The notes beneath the pieces are model-generated. The model had not been told where the DNA came from, did not search any database, and saw only the letters and a program-made list of their open reading frames with translations. A stretch of DNA of 64,000 nt from Tritrichomonas musculus. Its lineage: Eukaryota; Parabasalia; Tritrichomonadida; Tritrichomonadidae. Shown here one piece after another: positions 40,474-51,750 of the stretch. The stretch is from assembly GCA_039105265.1 (NCBI GenBank), contig JAPFFF010000015.1:2170001-2234000 (forward strand), written 5' to 3'. The position numbers and the translations under genes are program-made. Numbering within the stretch: position 1 is the first letter of the stretch; each line of letters begins with the position of its first letter.

Positions 40474-41465
40474 TATTGTATTGATGTTTAAACTAGAGTT
40501 AATAATTCTATGAGTAATATGAATTATATTTGTGTACATATTTGTTTTTATTAGTTGAAATTTATTTTCAAATATCACTGTAAATATGTTATCATTATAA
40601 TAATAAAATTATAAAATAAAATATTTGTTCATATTATAACATAATATATGAATAGATTCATTGTTACCAAAAAGATTTTATTGAAAGAGTATTTATTAAA
40701 AAAAATATAGGAATATAAACTCTTTTTTTGGAATAAAAAACCAAGTAAATATATATTTACGCCAAAATTCTATATATATATTTAAGAAATATATAGATAT
40801 TACAACATTATAAATAACCGATGATATCTCAATTTTTTGATAAGGTTTAAAAAATTGTTATTTTTGAATTTATAATTGAAGAAAACATTAAAATACAAAT
40901 TAATAATTTGATAAAAAATTAGTTTTATATTATAAGTAATTATATTTATTTCTTTTTATTTAGAAATAATTAAAAATAATTTCATAACAATAGAATAAAA
41001 ACTGTTTTTAGTTGATATGATATTTTGTTTTGGTGATATTTTTAACCTAAACGATTAAAATCCATATAGCGTTTCTGAGCTTTTCATGATTTGTCTCAAT
41101 TTTTAAAATTGTTTTTCTAACAATATATTTGCTCCTTTATTTCGTTTCATGTTTTTAATTTCAAAATATATATAACACCTTACAAAATAAATTTAATTTT
41201 TTATTATGGAAAAATATGAAAGCCATCTAAAGTATTGCTTAATTTTTAATTTCATATATGAAATCTCATTTTCGATTATACGAAATAAAAAAATTTATTT
41301 ATTTAATAAAATTTAAAAACATTGCAGCTTATTTGCCATATTTTTGTTCATATAATATAAAATTTTATAGATCCTAAATGCGACCAAATATAAGCATAAA
41401 TTTATTAAGAACACTAACATCGAGTTTTATTGAAATATAGCGGTTAATATATTATTACATTTACA
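40474..41465. other. Divergent A/T-rich spacer between the Rab and Vps35 genes
   Basis: No gene or repeat family is recognised in this 1-kb divergent promoter region. It is dominated by A/T runs. Confidence 0.4.
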
Positions 41466-43853
41466 ATGACAAAACCAGAAACAGAATTAAAGTATGGACA
41501 ACTTCCTCCCGATGAAGAACAAGAAGTCTTTGTCAAGGAAGCAAACGATCGTATTCAAGGTTATGGATTTTTAATGAACAGACAATTTGATGAAAAAAAC
41601 GTTAAAGAAGGCTTAAGGTATGCTACGCTAATGCTTGAAGACATGAAGACAAGTGTTCTTACGCCAGTTCGTTACAATGACCTTTATATTACTATTTTAT
41701 CGCATTTATCAAGTCTTGCGCTCGCTTTTAAAGGTGACGAAAGAAAACTTTTCTCTTCAAGAGACATAGCCGAACTTTATGAAACGGTTCAATATACTCC
41801 ATCTATCGTTCCACGCCTTTATCTTCTCTTTACAGTTGCTCCAGCTTTCATTAAATATGAACATGCAAAAGCATGCGATGTTATGCGTGATCTTATAGAA
41901 ATGGCAAGAGGCGTTCAACATCCCACAAGGGCACTCTTTTTACGATACTATCTCTTGCACATTATGAAAGATGTTCTTCCTGATTCTAGAAATACAGAAG
42001 GAGGAGACATTGAAGATTCACTTAAATTCATTCTTGAGAATTTCAAGCAGATGAATGTTCTTTGGGTTAGACTTGAATTTTCTCTTGATACAAAAACTGT
42101 TGAAGAAAGAAAATTACAAAGATCACAACTGAAACAACTTGTAGGATCAAACATTCAACGTCTTTCAATGCTCAATGGCCTTGAATTAACTCATTACAAA
42201 GATATCATTTTGCCATGCGTTGTTGAACAAATAACTGCATGCAGAGAACCTCTTGCACAATACTATATAATTGAAATCATTACACAAGTGTTTCCAGCTG
42301 AATACCACATCGAAACTCTTGAAACCCTTTTCGAGGTTCTTATGAAATTAGAAGATGAAGTTTCAACTTTATCTCTTGTTACTTCAATCATTAAGAGGCT
42401 TCAAACATACTTTACAGCACAGGATTCTGATAAGGCTATGGCAATAAAAACAGTGAAGCTCGTTGCACAACAAATTGATCAACTCCTTCAAGCTGGTCAA
42501 CATTTCTCACTTGAAGATACACTTGAAATGCTTGGAACACTTCTTAACTTTACACTTGAAGTTGATCCAAACAATACATCTAATGTTAATAGTATTCTCC
42601 ATTTCGTCGAAAATCACATCGATGGAATTTATGGCGATGCCCGCTTAGACAATCCTAAAGTTTCAATGAAGCTTAGATTCTTTCTTGTAACTCCTCTTCG
42701 TGAGATGAAAGATGCATCAATGCTCTTCGAACTTGACTATTTCCCAGCTCTTGTTAACAGAATGAGATATAATGATAGAAAATCGATTGCTCTTGAAGTA
42801 TGCAACGGATTTTCTAGAACTGAAGCTCTCATTGACGATACAAATAAACTCAAGTCTTTCTTTAATATAATCCAAGTTCTTTTACAAGAGCCATCTGATT
42901 ATGAAGAAGATCCAGAAGACCCAATTTCTTACCATCTTCAGGCCGTCGCTCGTGTTTTCCATTTAATCAAATCAGAATCTTCAATTGACACAACATTCCA
43001 ACTTTTGACAAGCGTTTCAGCAACCATCCAAAAACTTTCTAATGAAGTTAAAGAAAATCTTTACTTGTCTCTTGGTCAATCAATTTTGAAAATTGCTGTT
43101 GACATAGATGCTCAAGGAGAAGCCTCTAAATGCCAAACAACCGTTAGAAATGTATTACAACATATCTATTCCTTACTCTCGAAAGACAATGGAGACCCAC
43201 CTCCTCTTCCAAGCTTTTGGATTTATCTTGAAGCTACAAAAATTAGTGACAGATGCGGAACTGCAGCAATTACAACAGAATTCTTTGTATCATCAATTAA
43301 GATTTGGAAAGATGGTGTGTTCGAAAGTGGCCAAAGATTCAGAATGCTTATTTCCATGATTAGAACAGCCACAGAACTTATCAATTTGCCAGCATCAGCA
43401 TATATCTCAATCACATCAGAGCTTTGCAACAATGCAGGTGGACTCCTTCAAAAAGATCAACAAGCTGAAGCTCATATTTTATGCTCTCATATGTTTAACG
43501 TAGATAGAGAAGAAAATCAATCACAAAATGAGGAAGAAGATGAAGATGAAGAAGAGGCCTTCAAATCACCAGATAAGATCAAGAACTGCCTTGTTCGTGC
43601 TTTGAAAGCTGCATCAACGATGATGGATCAAATTGAACAACTTCCATGGTTCTACCAAGTTCTTGGACATGCAATATACTTCCTCGAGAATGGTGTAGAG
43701 CTTCCAGTTGACTGGTTCAATGCTCTTACTCAAAAAATCGATGAACAACATCGAGTAAATTCAGAGGAACTCGAAACTAAATTATCTCCAGAAAATAGGC
43801 AATTCTATATGAACCTTATTAGACATAAAGACAGTGTCATTCACTTCGAATAA
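41466..43853 (+). CDS. VPS35: Retromer subunit Vps35
   Basis: This 795-residue all-helical protein matches Vps35 in length and order. The N-terminal region has EANDRIQGYGFLMNRQFDE and YNDLYITILSHLSSL; the PRLYLL motif that binds Vps26 is present as VPRLYLLFTVAPAFI (about 114-128), followed by QHPTRALFLRYYLLHIMKD and FKQMNVLWVRLE, which are highly conserved. An acidic loop (EEEDEDEEEAF, about 690) precedes the last helices, which end near HKDSVIHFE. Known role: core of the retromer coat that recycles cargo from endosomes to the Golgi or cell surface, recruited by Rab7. The window also has a Rab7-like GTPase and a Wntless-like receptor, a classical retromer cargo family, though chance proximity is likely. 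No introns or breaks. Confidence 0.95.
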   Translation: MTKPETELKYGQLPPDEEQEVFVKEANDRIQGYGFLMNRQFDEKNVKEGLRYATLMLEDMKTSVLTPVRYNDLYITILSHLSSLALAFKGDERKLFSSRDIAELYETVQYTPSIVPRLYLLFTVAPAFIKYEHAKACDVMRDLIEMARGVQHPTRALFLRYYLLHIMKDVLPDSRNTEGGDIEDSLKFILENFKQMNVLWVRLEFSLDTKTVEERKLQRSQLKQLVGSNIQRLSMLNGLELTHYKDIILPCVVEQITACREPLAQYYIIEIITQVFPAEYHIETLETLFEVLMKLEDEVSTLSLVTSIIKRLQTYFTAQDSDKAMAIKTVKLVAQQIDQLLQAGQHFSLEDTLEMLGTLLNFTLEVDPNNTSNVNSILHFVENHIDGIYGDARLDNPKVSMKLRFFLVTPLREMKDASMLFELDYFPALVNRMRYNDRKSIALEVCNGFSRTEALIDDTNKLKSFFNIIQVLLQEPSDYEEDPEDPISYHLQAVARVFHLIKSESSIDTTFQLLTSVSATIQKLSNEVKENLYLSLGQSILKIAVDIDAQGEASKCQTTVRNVLQHIYSLLSKDNGDPPPLPSFWIYLEATKISDRCGTAAITTEFFVSSIKIWKDGVFESGQRFRMLISMIRTATELINLPASAYISITSELCNNAGGLLQKDQQAEAHILCSHMFNVDREENQSQNEEEDEDEEEAFKSPDKIKNCLVRALKAASTMMDQIEQLPWFYQVLGHAIYFLENGVELPVDWFNALTQKIDEQHRVNSEELETKLSPENRQFYMNLIRHKDSVIHFE

Positions 43854-43979
43854 AAAAGTTAAATAACCTATTTTTAGTTGATTACTTTTTTTTTTCCCCC
43901 CTTTTCTAAATAACTTACAACAAGTTATATTATTCCTACATCAGAATGATGAATATTATTTTAAAAAGAAAGATCAAAC

Positions 43980-44745
43980 AGACCATATTAAGGTTGAACA
44001 AAAGCAGTATATGATATCATATTGTAATATAATAAAATATATGATGACATCAATTTATTTACTAAATATAATGGTAAAATTAACGTAAAATATAAAAATA
44101 AATTAATTTTTCTTTTTGAATGAAAATTTTACAATTTGATAAGTTTAGAAAAAAAAATGATGTTTTGTATAAATATCATAGCAAATATGAGGAAAATGCA
44201 ATTTTAAATATAAGATATATTTTTTAGTTAATTTATTAAATTGAATTAAATTTTTATGAAATATTTGAATCATAAGAAAATTGAGATCAATTCTATGAAA
44301 TTATTATATACTTCAGAATATTGTGCATTTTTATAAGAAATAATTGTGAGATTGTAAGATATAAACAATTGAATAATTGTGAGAAAATAAAGATTTCTGA
44401 AAAGTAAAAATATGTAAAGTATTCAAAGTAAAAATCTATCCAAAATAAAGTCCCCAGCGTCGGAATTTTTGATTTTTTAAAATAATTCTTTTCAAAATCA
44501 AAAAATATGTCCAATTTTTCAAATTTTAACTCAGGTTGAAAAGATTAGCTGAGTGATTATTTATGAAATTATCTCTACTTTTAGCAAGATATAGAATAAT
44601 TTAAATATATTATATAATGATATTATTTTTTTATGAATATTTAATATAAAAAATTAAAATTTATTATGATATTTTTCGCAAAATTTGTATTTTTGTTGTC
44701 ACTTTTTGAATACTACAAAATTGAATGAATACCTTAATAGGGTCT
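43980..44745 (+). mobile_element. 8-bp-TSD MITE family, copy 2 (766 bp), downstream of Vps35
   Basis: The same family as the copy at 17162, about 95 percent alike by eye, in the same orientation. It is flanked by a perfect 8-base duplication GATCAAAC (43972-43979 and 44746-44753). Ends are AGACCATATTAAGG and (reversed) AGACCCTATTAAGG. It is the more diverged copy and starts 127 bases after the Vps35 stop codon. Confidence 0.92.
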
Positions 44746-44753
44746 GATCAAAC

Positions 44754-45095
44754 AATAAAAATAACATATTGCTTTTGAACTATTAATTTAAACCATATAG
44801 ATTTGAAAAATTACTAAATAAAATAATTTATGATTAAGATAAACTTTATTTCATTTCATGTAATTGATAAAGTGGAGTCAAAATAGGTTTTTTATCGATC
44901 AAAGAATTATGATTTATAAATAGGCAAAATAGATTTAATATGATATAATAAGAAAAAGTTAAATAGAACTTGTTGAAAAATATAGTAGGGGGAAAAAGAT
45001 AAATCTAAAAATATGAAATATTATGAAAAAGTCAAACTTTTTGATAAAAAACAACTTTTTTCAATTCAAATTTTCTTATCCATTATATATTGAAG
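44754..45095. other. A/T-rich spacer
   Basis: No gene or clear motif lies between two MITEs, apart from the TATTGAAG target copy at 45088-45095. Confidence 0.4.
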
Positions 45096-45621
45096 CTAGG
45101 CTTTTGTGTCCAAACGAGTTTGTATTCAAAAAGTATCCAATGGATACTCATTTTTGTTCGTTATTTTTTGAGAGAATTTGAGGATCCAAAATAGCCAAAA
45201 TGGACACTTTAATTCAATCTTGGATACACCTTTCAAATTTCATTGATTATTTTGAATGTATATTTCGTTTGACCAATTATATCGCTCCAAATTTACATTG
45301 AATTTTATTTTTTATTTCAAATGTTGATCTTCTTGGTCAAAATCATTCTTAGTGAATTTGAAAAGTTTATAATTCATATTTGAGAGGTTTTTTAAAAATT
45401 AAGAATAGTAGGTGTTTAAGGCATTTATTATTCTTTTTTTCAGATATTAATGAGTTTATTAAAGTAAAAATAGAGTATCCAATAAAAATTTTTTTGGATA
45501 CTTCAACTCAAATCTTTGAATAAAATACTAAATAAAAAAGCAGTTTTATGTCCACAAAAAGTGACAGCTTTTTACAAAAAGTCGAAAATGGACACTCAGT
45601 TCACTGGATACAAAAGCCTAG
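45096..45621. mobile_element. hAT-like MITE, 526 bp
   Basis: The ends CTAGGCTTTTGTGTCC and (reversed) CTAGGCTTTTGTATCC are 16-base inverted repeats with one mismatch. They are flanked by the perfect 8-base duplication TATTGAAG (45088-45095 and 45622-45629). An 8-base duplication with this type of end is usual for hAT elements. The interior has scattered GGATAC/GTATCC words and no transposase. Confidence 0.88.
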
Positions 45622-45629
45622 TATTGAAG

Positions 45630-46031
45630 GGGATTTGAAAAAAGCTTTCAATAGGTGCGAGCTATTTTGTGAGTTCTCAATTTGCATCAAAATATTATAT
45701 GTGTTACTTGAAAAAATGATCGTTTCGATTGAAATAGCAATTTCTACGATCATTTGGAGATCATGAGTTTTTATTAAAAAAATTTTCTTATGATAAACCA
45801 ACTTTCTTTTTATAATAATAGCTCATAATGACCGAATATTCCCGTTTTCATAACCAAATCAATTGAAAATTCGAATGAACTACTCACTTGATAAAATATT
45901 ATAATATCTAAATATTATGGACTGATACATGATAATTTACAAAATACCCTTTTATGAAATAATATGTATAAATTATCAATCATTTTTGACTCTGTGTACC
46001 CTTTATTTTATTAATAATAATATGAGATTTA
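45630..46031. other. A/T-rich spacer
   Basis: No gene supported. It ends in ATTTA, the target copy of the foldback element that follows. Confidence 0.4.
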
Positions 46032-46303
46032 TATAGGTGGACTCGAACTTGATCTCCTAAAAAGTCGTAAATAGGACTTAAAGTCTAAAAAGTTTATCTC
46101 AAAAAATCTTTAATTTGATTTAAAGTCTAAAAAGTTTATCTCAAAAAATCTTTAATTTAATTTTAAGTCTAAAAAGTTTAGAGGAAATTTTCAGAGAACC
46201 CAGGTTCTGTGAAAATATCAGCACCCCCCCTCTCAAAAAGTTGATTTTTTGGCGGTTGATTTTGGTTTCATAAAATTAACATTAAACACTTTATCTTTTA
46301 TTT

Positions 46304-47037
46304 CTTTCTTACAAAATCAAACAGTTTTCTCCAATCCAAGCAAACATTTACTTTAATACAAGGTTCCTTTATCAGATACAACGCATTAATCTCACAACCG
46401 CAAACTACATCTCAATAAGATTTAGAATTCTTACAAAATCAAACAGTTTTCTCCAATCCAAGCAAACATTTACTTTAATACAAGGTTCCTTTATCAGATA
46501 CAACGCATTAATCTCACAACCGCAAACTACATCTCAATAAGATTTAGAATTCTTACAAAAACAGACAGTTTTCTCCAATCCAAGCAAACATTTACTTTAA
46601 TACAAGGTTCCTTTATCAGATACAACGCATTAATCTCACAACCGCAAACTACATCTCAATAAGATTTAGAATTCTTACAAAATCAGACAGTTTTCTCCAA
46701 TCCAAGCAAACATTTACTTTAATACAAGGTTCCTTTATCAGATACAACGCATTAATCTCACAACCGCAAACTACATCTCAATAAGATTTAGAATTCTTAC
46801 AAAATCAGACAGTTTTCTCCAATCCAAGCAAACATTTACTTTAATACAAGGTTCCTTTATCAGATACAACGCATTAATCTCACAACCGCAAACTACATCT
46901 CAATAAGATTTAGAATTCTTACAAAATCAAACAGTTTTCTCCAATCCAAGCAAACATTTACTTTAATACAAGGTTCCTTTATCAGATACAACGCATTAAT
47001 CTCACAACCGCAAACTACAGCTCAATAAGGTTTAGAA
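46304..47037 (+). repeat. Tandem array, six units of 122 bp
   Basis: Six head-to-tail units of 122 bases (unit word CAGTTTTCTCCAATCCAAGC) differ at only a few positions. No unit has a long ORF. The uniformity suggests recent expansion or ongoing homogenisation. Confidence 0.93.
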
Positions 47038-47040
47038 TTT

Positions 47041-48530
47041 TACGTAAAATTTTAAAATAAATTTCAATTACACTCGTCATTGTAGAATCTGCGACTGTTC
47101 ATTCCATAATGCTGCTACTTGTCCTGTAAAGAAAGCCTGGCTGGCAAGCAAGAATCAACATAATGATTATATCTTAGTAAAAAAATATCTAAGCGCCTTC
47201 TTTTTCTATTAAATACTCATGAAAATTAAGCATGCTTTAAATTACATTTATTTTATATTTCCTTTTCATTTTACGTAAAATTTCAAAATAAATTTCAATT
47301 ACATTTCATTTAAATTTTATATTGATTTAGTCATTCCAATTTTAATAGGTTTCTTTTTATGTTAGAGCAATTTATACTTATTATTCTGAAATCCTTTTTT
47401 TAGGTTTAATCAATAAAAATTTTTTGATAATTAGTAATAAACTTACACATCGCAATACATACTTTATTGTTTTTTTGGTTTGATATATATATATGTATAT
47501 AAACACATTTGGTTTTAAAACAAATCTATTCTAATTTTAAATATTATAGTATTAGTAATTGACTTTATTTTAATGTTTTAATTGTTTTTATTATCATATT
47601 TATTTTCTTTCCATATCTTTTTCTATCCTAATGAGTATTATATTTGCTTTTTTACAGCGAATTATTTTAAATCGGAACCTTAAAATTTAATAATGAGAAA
47701 TATTTAAGGCCAAATATATGGCTAAAGTAGGTCAATTTTGAGAGAAAAGCAGCAGTTATTTTTTTTTAGCATTGATGATTTGAGGAAAAATTGGAAATTT
47801 TCCATTTTTTTCCTTTTTATGTAAGAGTTCATATATTTAATTAAACAACATAAGTTAACGTTAAAACAAAAGGAATTTAACACATTTTTGGCTATATAAG
47901 CTAAATAAAATAGACCAAATATGCTTTCAAAAAAATAAAAATTTTGTTCTACTAAAATCTTTCGATCCTACCTTTTCCAAATAATTTATATAATTAGATA
48001 TCAACTTATTCCATGACAGTAATTTTTAATATTTATTATTAGACTAAAAAGAATCAGAGGAATGATAAAATCCATTGATTTACTTTTTTGAGAATGATTA
48101 AAAATGCAAGTTGGAAGATGATTTACAATAATGAATCAAATAAATTGAATATCTAGAGCAGTTTTTTGATAATATTAAATGTTTTTGGCCAGTATTTCTA
48201 ATTTAATGAATTTTTAAGTACAATTTAACATGTTCAGAAAAGGAAATCGGAGAGAATCATTATTTTGATAAAAGCTTGTGTTTATTCCTTCAAAATAAAA
48301 TAATTTTGCTAAATAAAATACAAAAATAAGCTTTATTAGAACTTGCAATACCGATATCAATAAGTAGTAATTGTAAAAACCATTTTTTAATGATTTCTAA
48401 TCATATGTTCACATTTATAATTCGATTTTTCTAGCTTCAAAAAAGATAGTGATCAAATAAATCATTCTATTTTGCATTGATTGTTAAGTATATATTTATT
48501 TACCTTTTTGAACTGTCTTGTGTATCTGAA
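47041..48530. other. Non-coding interior of the inner element
   Basis: A/T-rich interior with a GC-richer patch at about 47080-47170 that I cannot identify. A TTTTACGTAAAATTT sequence appears twice (near 47038 and 47271). Confidence 0.4.
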
Positions 48531-49020
48531 GACTTATCTTACTTCTATCTTTTTCCTTACCTCACAACTTATCTTACAACTTATCTTACAACTTATCTTA
48601 CAACTTATCTTACAACTTATCTTATAACTTATCTTACAACTTATCTTATAACTTATCTTATAACTTATCTTACAACTTATCTTATAACTTATCTTATAAC
48701 TTATCTTATAACTTATCTTATAACTTATCTTATAACTTATCTTATAACTTATCTTACAACTTATCTTACAACTTATCTTACAACTTATCTTATAACTTTC
48801 TATACTACTTATCTTACAACTTCCTATACTACTTATCTTACAACTTCCTATACTACTTATCTTTTACCTTATCCTATTACTTACCTTACAACTTATCCTG
48901 CGACTTATTTTATAACTTAATATACTACTTATCTTTTACCTTATCCTATTACTTATCTCACAATTTATCCTACGACTTATTTTATAACTTATTCTACTCC
49001 TTATCTTACAACTTATTATG
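48531..49020 (+). repeat. 12-bp minisatellite (ACTTATCTTAYA)
   Basis: About 30 or more units of ACTTATCTTACA/ACTTATCTTATA, becoming irregular to the right (ACTTCCTATACT variants). Because the period is a multiple of three, all plus-strand frames stay open, giving an artificial Thr/Tyr/Leu-rich ORF. Confidence 0.92.
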
Positions 49021-49053
49021 CCTTAGTATTCTGTTAAAGCTCGATTTACAGGT

Positions 49054-49269
49054 TTATTGTTTATGTGCTTTTCGAGATGCTTTATAAGGATATGCAGTGT
49101 AATATAATATATCATCTGGCCAATTGGTTTGCTTTGCAGCATATCTATCATTGACTCCATGGAATTTCATCATTATTAGAACGAGCATTAGATTTTTTGA
49201 ATTTGATTGATTATGTTCAGCTACACTTTTTGCGACACCTCTATCGAAATATCTGATCAGGGAGTTCAT
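49054..49269 (-). other. Short ORF inside the inner element, possibly a relic of an element protein
   Basis: An ATG-led 71-residue frame with words FHGVNDRYAAKQTNWPDDIL and YYTAYPYKASRKAHK. Similar words (DGINDVIVVNK, NWPEE) occur in the Polinton-like debris near 31.3 kb. I take it as a relic of an element protein rather than a host gene; it is partial. Confidence 0.35.
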
Positions 49270-50292
49270 TAAATATATAATACTGCTACTTATCTTTCAT
49301 TTTATTCTACAACTTTTCTGACAACTGTTCATTTCTACTATTTTTTCAATTTATCCCAAAACTTTCTATTTTTTCCCACATAATTAACCCTTACGGTCGT
49401 AAGTTGGAGAGTTCCGTTGTCAAATCAGTAATTTTGCCGAACCCGCTCTATACAATAGCCGTATTTTATTTGGTCGTTTTTGAGAAGAAATATAATTAAT
49501 TATTTACAAGTAATTTCTTATTACACATTTGATAATAGGTGGAGGAGACTTCAGTCTTAAAATAAAATTGGATAATTGATTTGAGCAGGCGAGGATGATT
49601 AGAGTAAATAATGGTATGCTGATGCTGAATAAAATCAACTAATATAACTGCAAGGACAATCATATGCAAGTGAGATTAGTTTCTGTAATAAATTGGTCTG
49701 GTTTATTAAAATATAAAGCATGAGTTACGGTATATATATAAAAAAAAAAAACGTTAAAATATTAAGCGTGAGTTTTTTTTTTTATCTTAACCAACATGGA
49801 TTCAAAGCAAATATTCACAAAGTTTTAACATGACCATTTATTATTTGAAAAAGTTACCGTTTTTTATATGCCGTAATTTCTATTCCATGCGCAGTAATTC
49901 CAAATTTCGAGAATGGCAGTGTTTAAAAATTGGTGATGTCAAGCTCAGATAGAAAGGGATTACGAAACAGCCGAATGGTTACTACATAATTATACAAAAA
50001 TTCACAAAAATTTGATTAATCTCATAAAATTAAGTTTTGTAATTTACAATCTGTTTTTATATATATATTTGCTATTTTTAATTTTTTTACATAACCAGAA
50101 AACTCACATTTTTCATTTTGTCAGAATTTTTTTTTTAATTTTAATCATTTTTATAAATCATTCAAAAAGTTCTAATAAAATAAACCATTCAAAAATAGTT
50201 GGAAAAAAATTGAATGCTTTTTTTTTTTTTGAACTTTTTGAGAGGGGGGTGCTGATATTTTTTTAGAACTCGGGTTCACTAGGATTTGACCC
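49270..50292. other. Right part of the inner element without genes
   Basis: Contains a GC-richer stretch at about 49385-49475 and A/T-rich sequence beyond. No protein or RNA gene recognised. Confidence 0.4.
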
Positions 50293-50487
50293 AAAAGTTT
50301 ATCTCAAAAAATCATTAAATTGAATTAAAGTCTAAAATATTTCATCTAATTCGTCATTAAAATATTCTATTCCCTCAAAAGTTTATCTCAAAAAGTCTCT
50401 CAATTTATAACTAACTAGAAAAACATTTATACCAAAAAATCAAATTATTATGGCTATGTCTCGAACTTTTTTGATCAAAAAATCTTT

Positions 50488-51410
50488 AAAATAACCTTTT
50501 AAGTGGTACTTATTATTACAATTAATCGTAATAGATATATTAAAAAAACTTTAAAATATGCAATTGAATTTCTTTCTTTTAATATTATTGTTCATTCAAT
50601 CTAAAATACATGTATATCATATTTATTATTTAGAAATGGAATTGATTCATAGTAATGTTGAATAATATAATTATTATATTTTTGTAGAAGAATTATATTT
50701 TATTTTTAATACGTAAATTCCATAGAATAATCTTATGTTAAAGCATATATTCTATAGATGGTATGAATTTCTTTATTTCTTTATGAATTTCTATAGACAA
50801 AAAGCTTCGTTTGCTTACCGTAAAAGTGCCAAAAAGATTGATTTCAAAATTATTAATCAATTAATATCTTGATAAAAAAATATTTTTGTTTAAAATAATA
50901 GATTAATTAATTTAAAATAACTATTTTAGATATTATATTTATTTATCAAATTTAATTTTATATATAAAAGATTAGAATTAGAAAGTGTAAAATGAATATT
51001 CATTTCGCATTGATAGCTCATCTTTTTTTAGAGCAATGAAAAGTTTATTTTATAATAGTGTATCATATTTACTTTATAAAAAACTTGAAATTTTTAGATC
51101 AATCTTTTTGAAAATAAAAAAAGTATGCGAAGCTATTTTTATTCATAAATTATATATGATTTTTAATAAGAAAAGTTTAAAAATAAGTATAGAAACTATT
51201 ACAATTTTAAAGAAAATTGAGAATCAATAATACATATTAATTCATGATTGGCCTTTTAATGTAAAATGGAAATTAATTTTCCAAAAAAGATATTTTGGGA
51301 GATATAACCTACTTTATCCTAGAAAAAGGATCTCTTTTCTACAAGAAAAAAAATATATTTCAAAAAAAAGACTTTTTGATTTTTTAAAAAAGAGTATTTG
51401 TCATAAATTC
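50488..51410. other. Centre of the foldback element
   Basis: 923 bases between the foldback arms, very A/T-rich. A 64-codon ATG-led frame at 51036-51230 has the Lys/Ile/Phe composition expected of random A/T DNA, so I do not call it a gene. Confidence 0.5.
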
Positions 51411-51750
51411 AAAGATTTTTTGATCAAAAAAGTTCGAGACATAGCCATAATAATTTGATTTTTTGGTATAAATGTTTTTCTAGTTAGTTATAAATTGAGA
51501 GACTTTTTGAGATAAACTTTTGAGGGAATAGAATATTTTAATGACGAATTAGATGAAATATTTTAGACTTTAATTCAATTTAATGATTTTTTGAGATAAA
51601 CTTTTTAGACTTAAAATTAAATTAAAGATTTTTTGAGATAAACTTTTTAGACTTTAAATCAAATTAAAGATTTTTTGAGATAAACTTTTTAGACTTTAAG
51701 TCCTATTTACGACTTTTTAGGAGATCAAGTTCGAGTCCACCTATAATTTA

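Larger units (their letters stand above)
46181..50292. mobile_element. Inner element (4.1 kb) with 9-bp target duplication, Mutator-like
   Basis: It is inserted in the foldback's left arm and flanked by AAAAGTTTA on both sides (46172-46180 and 50293-50301). The ends are imperfect inverted repeats of about 60 bases sharing AATATCAGCACCCCCC and TCTCAAAAAGTT. A 9-base duplication is typical of Mutator-like elements. Inside are a six-unit 122-bp array, a 12-bp array, and a short minus-strand ORF at 49054-49269; no transposase is recognisable. It is non-autonomous or has lost its gene. Confidence 0.78.
46032..51745. mobile_element. Foldback transposon with 335-bp arms, its left arm split by another element
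   Basis: The ends read TATAGGTGGACTCGAACTTG in inverted orientation and are flanked by a 5-base ATTTA duplication (46027-46031 and 51746-51750). The right arm is 51411-51745 (335 bases). The left arm is 46032-46180 plus 50302-50487; these total 335 bases and match the right arm base for base by eye. The gap is filled by the 4.1-kb inner element. Arms contain two to three copies of a unit with AAGTCTAAAAAGTTTATCTC. Without the insert the element is about 1.6 kb with a 923-base non-coding centre. Family unknown. Confidence 0.85.

Noticed and set aside
45548-45766. 72-codon plus-strand ORF
   Set aside because: It runs across the right end and target duplication of the hAT-like MITE, so it cannot be an old gene.
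46304-47037. CRISPR-like array
   Set aside because: Units are head-to-tail 122-bp repeats without unique spacers, in a eukaryotic genome.
48477-48920. 147-codon Thr/Tyr/Leu repeat ORF
   Set aside because: It is an effect of a 12-base tandem repeat that lacks stop codons, and its start is not an ATG.
50012-50266. 84-codon plus-strand ORF near the right end of the inner element
   Set aside because: It is A/T-driven (Phe, Leu, Ile, Lys), starts in non-coding DNA and runs into the terminal repeat of the element.
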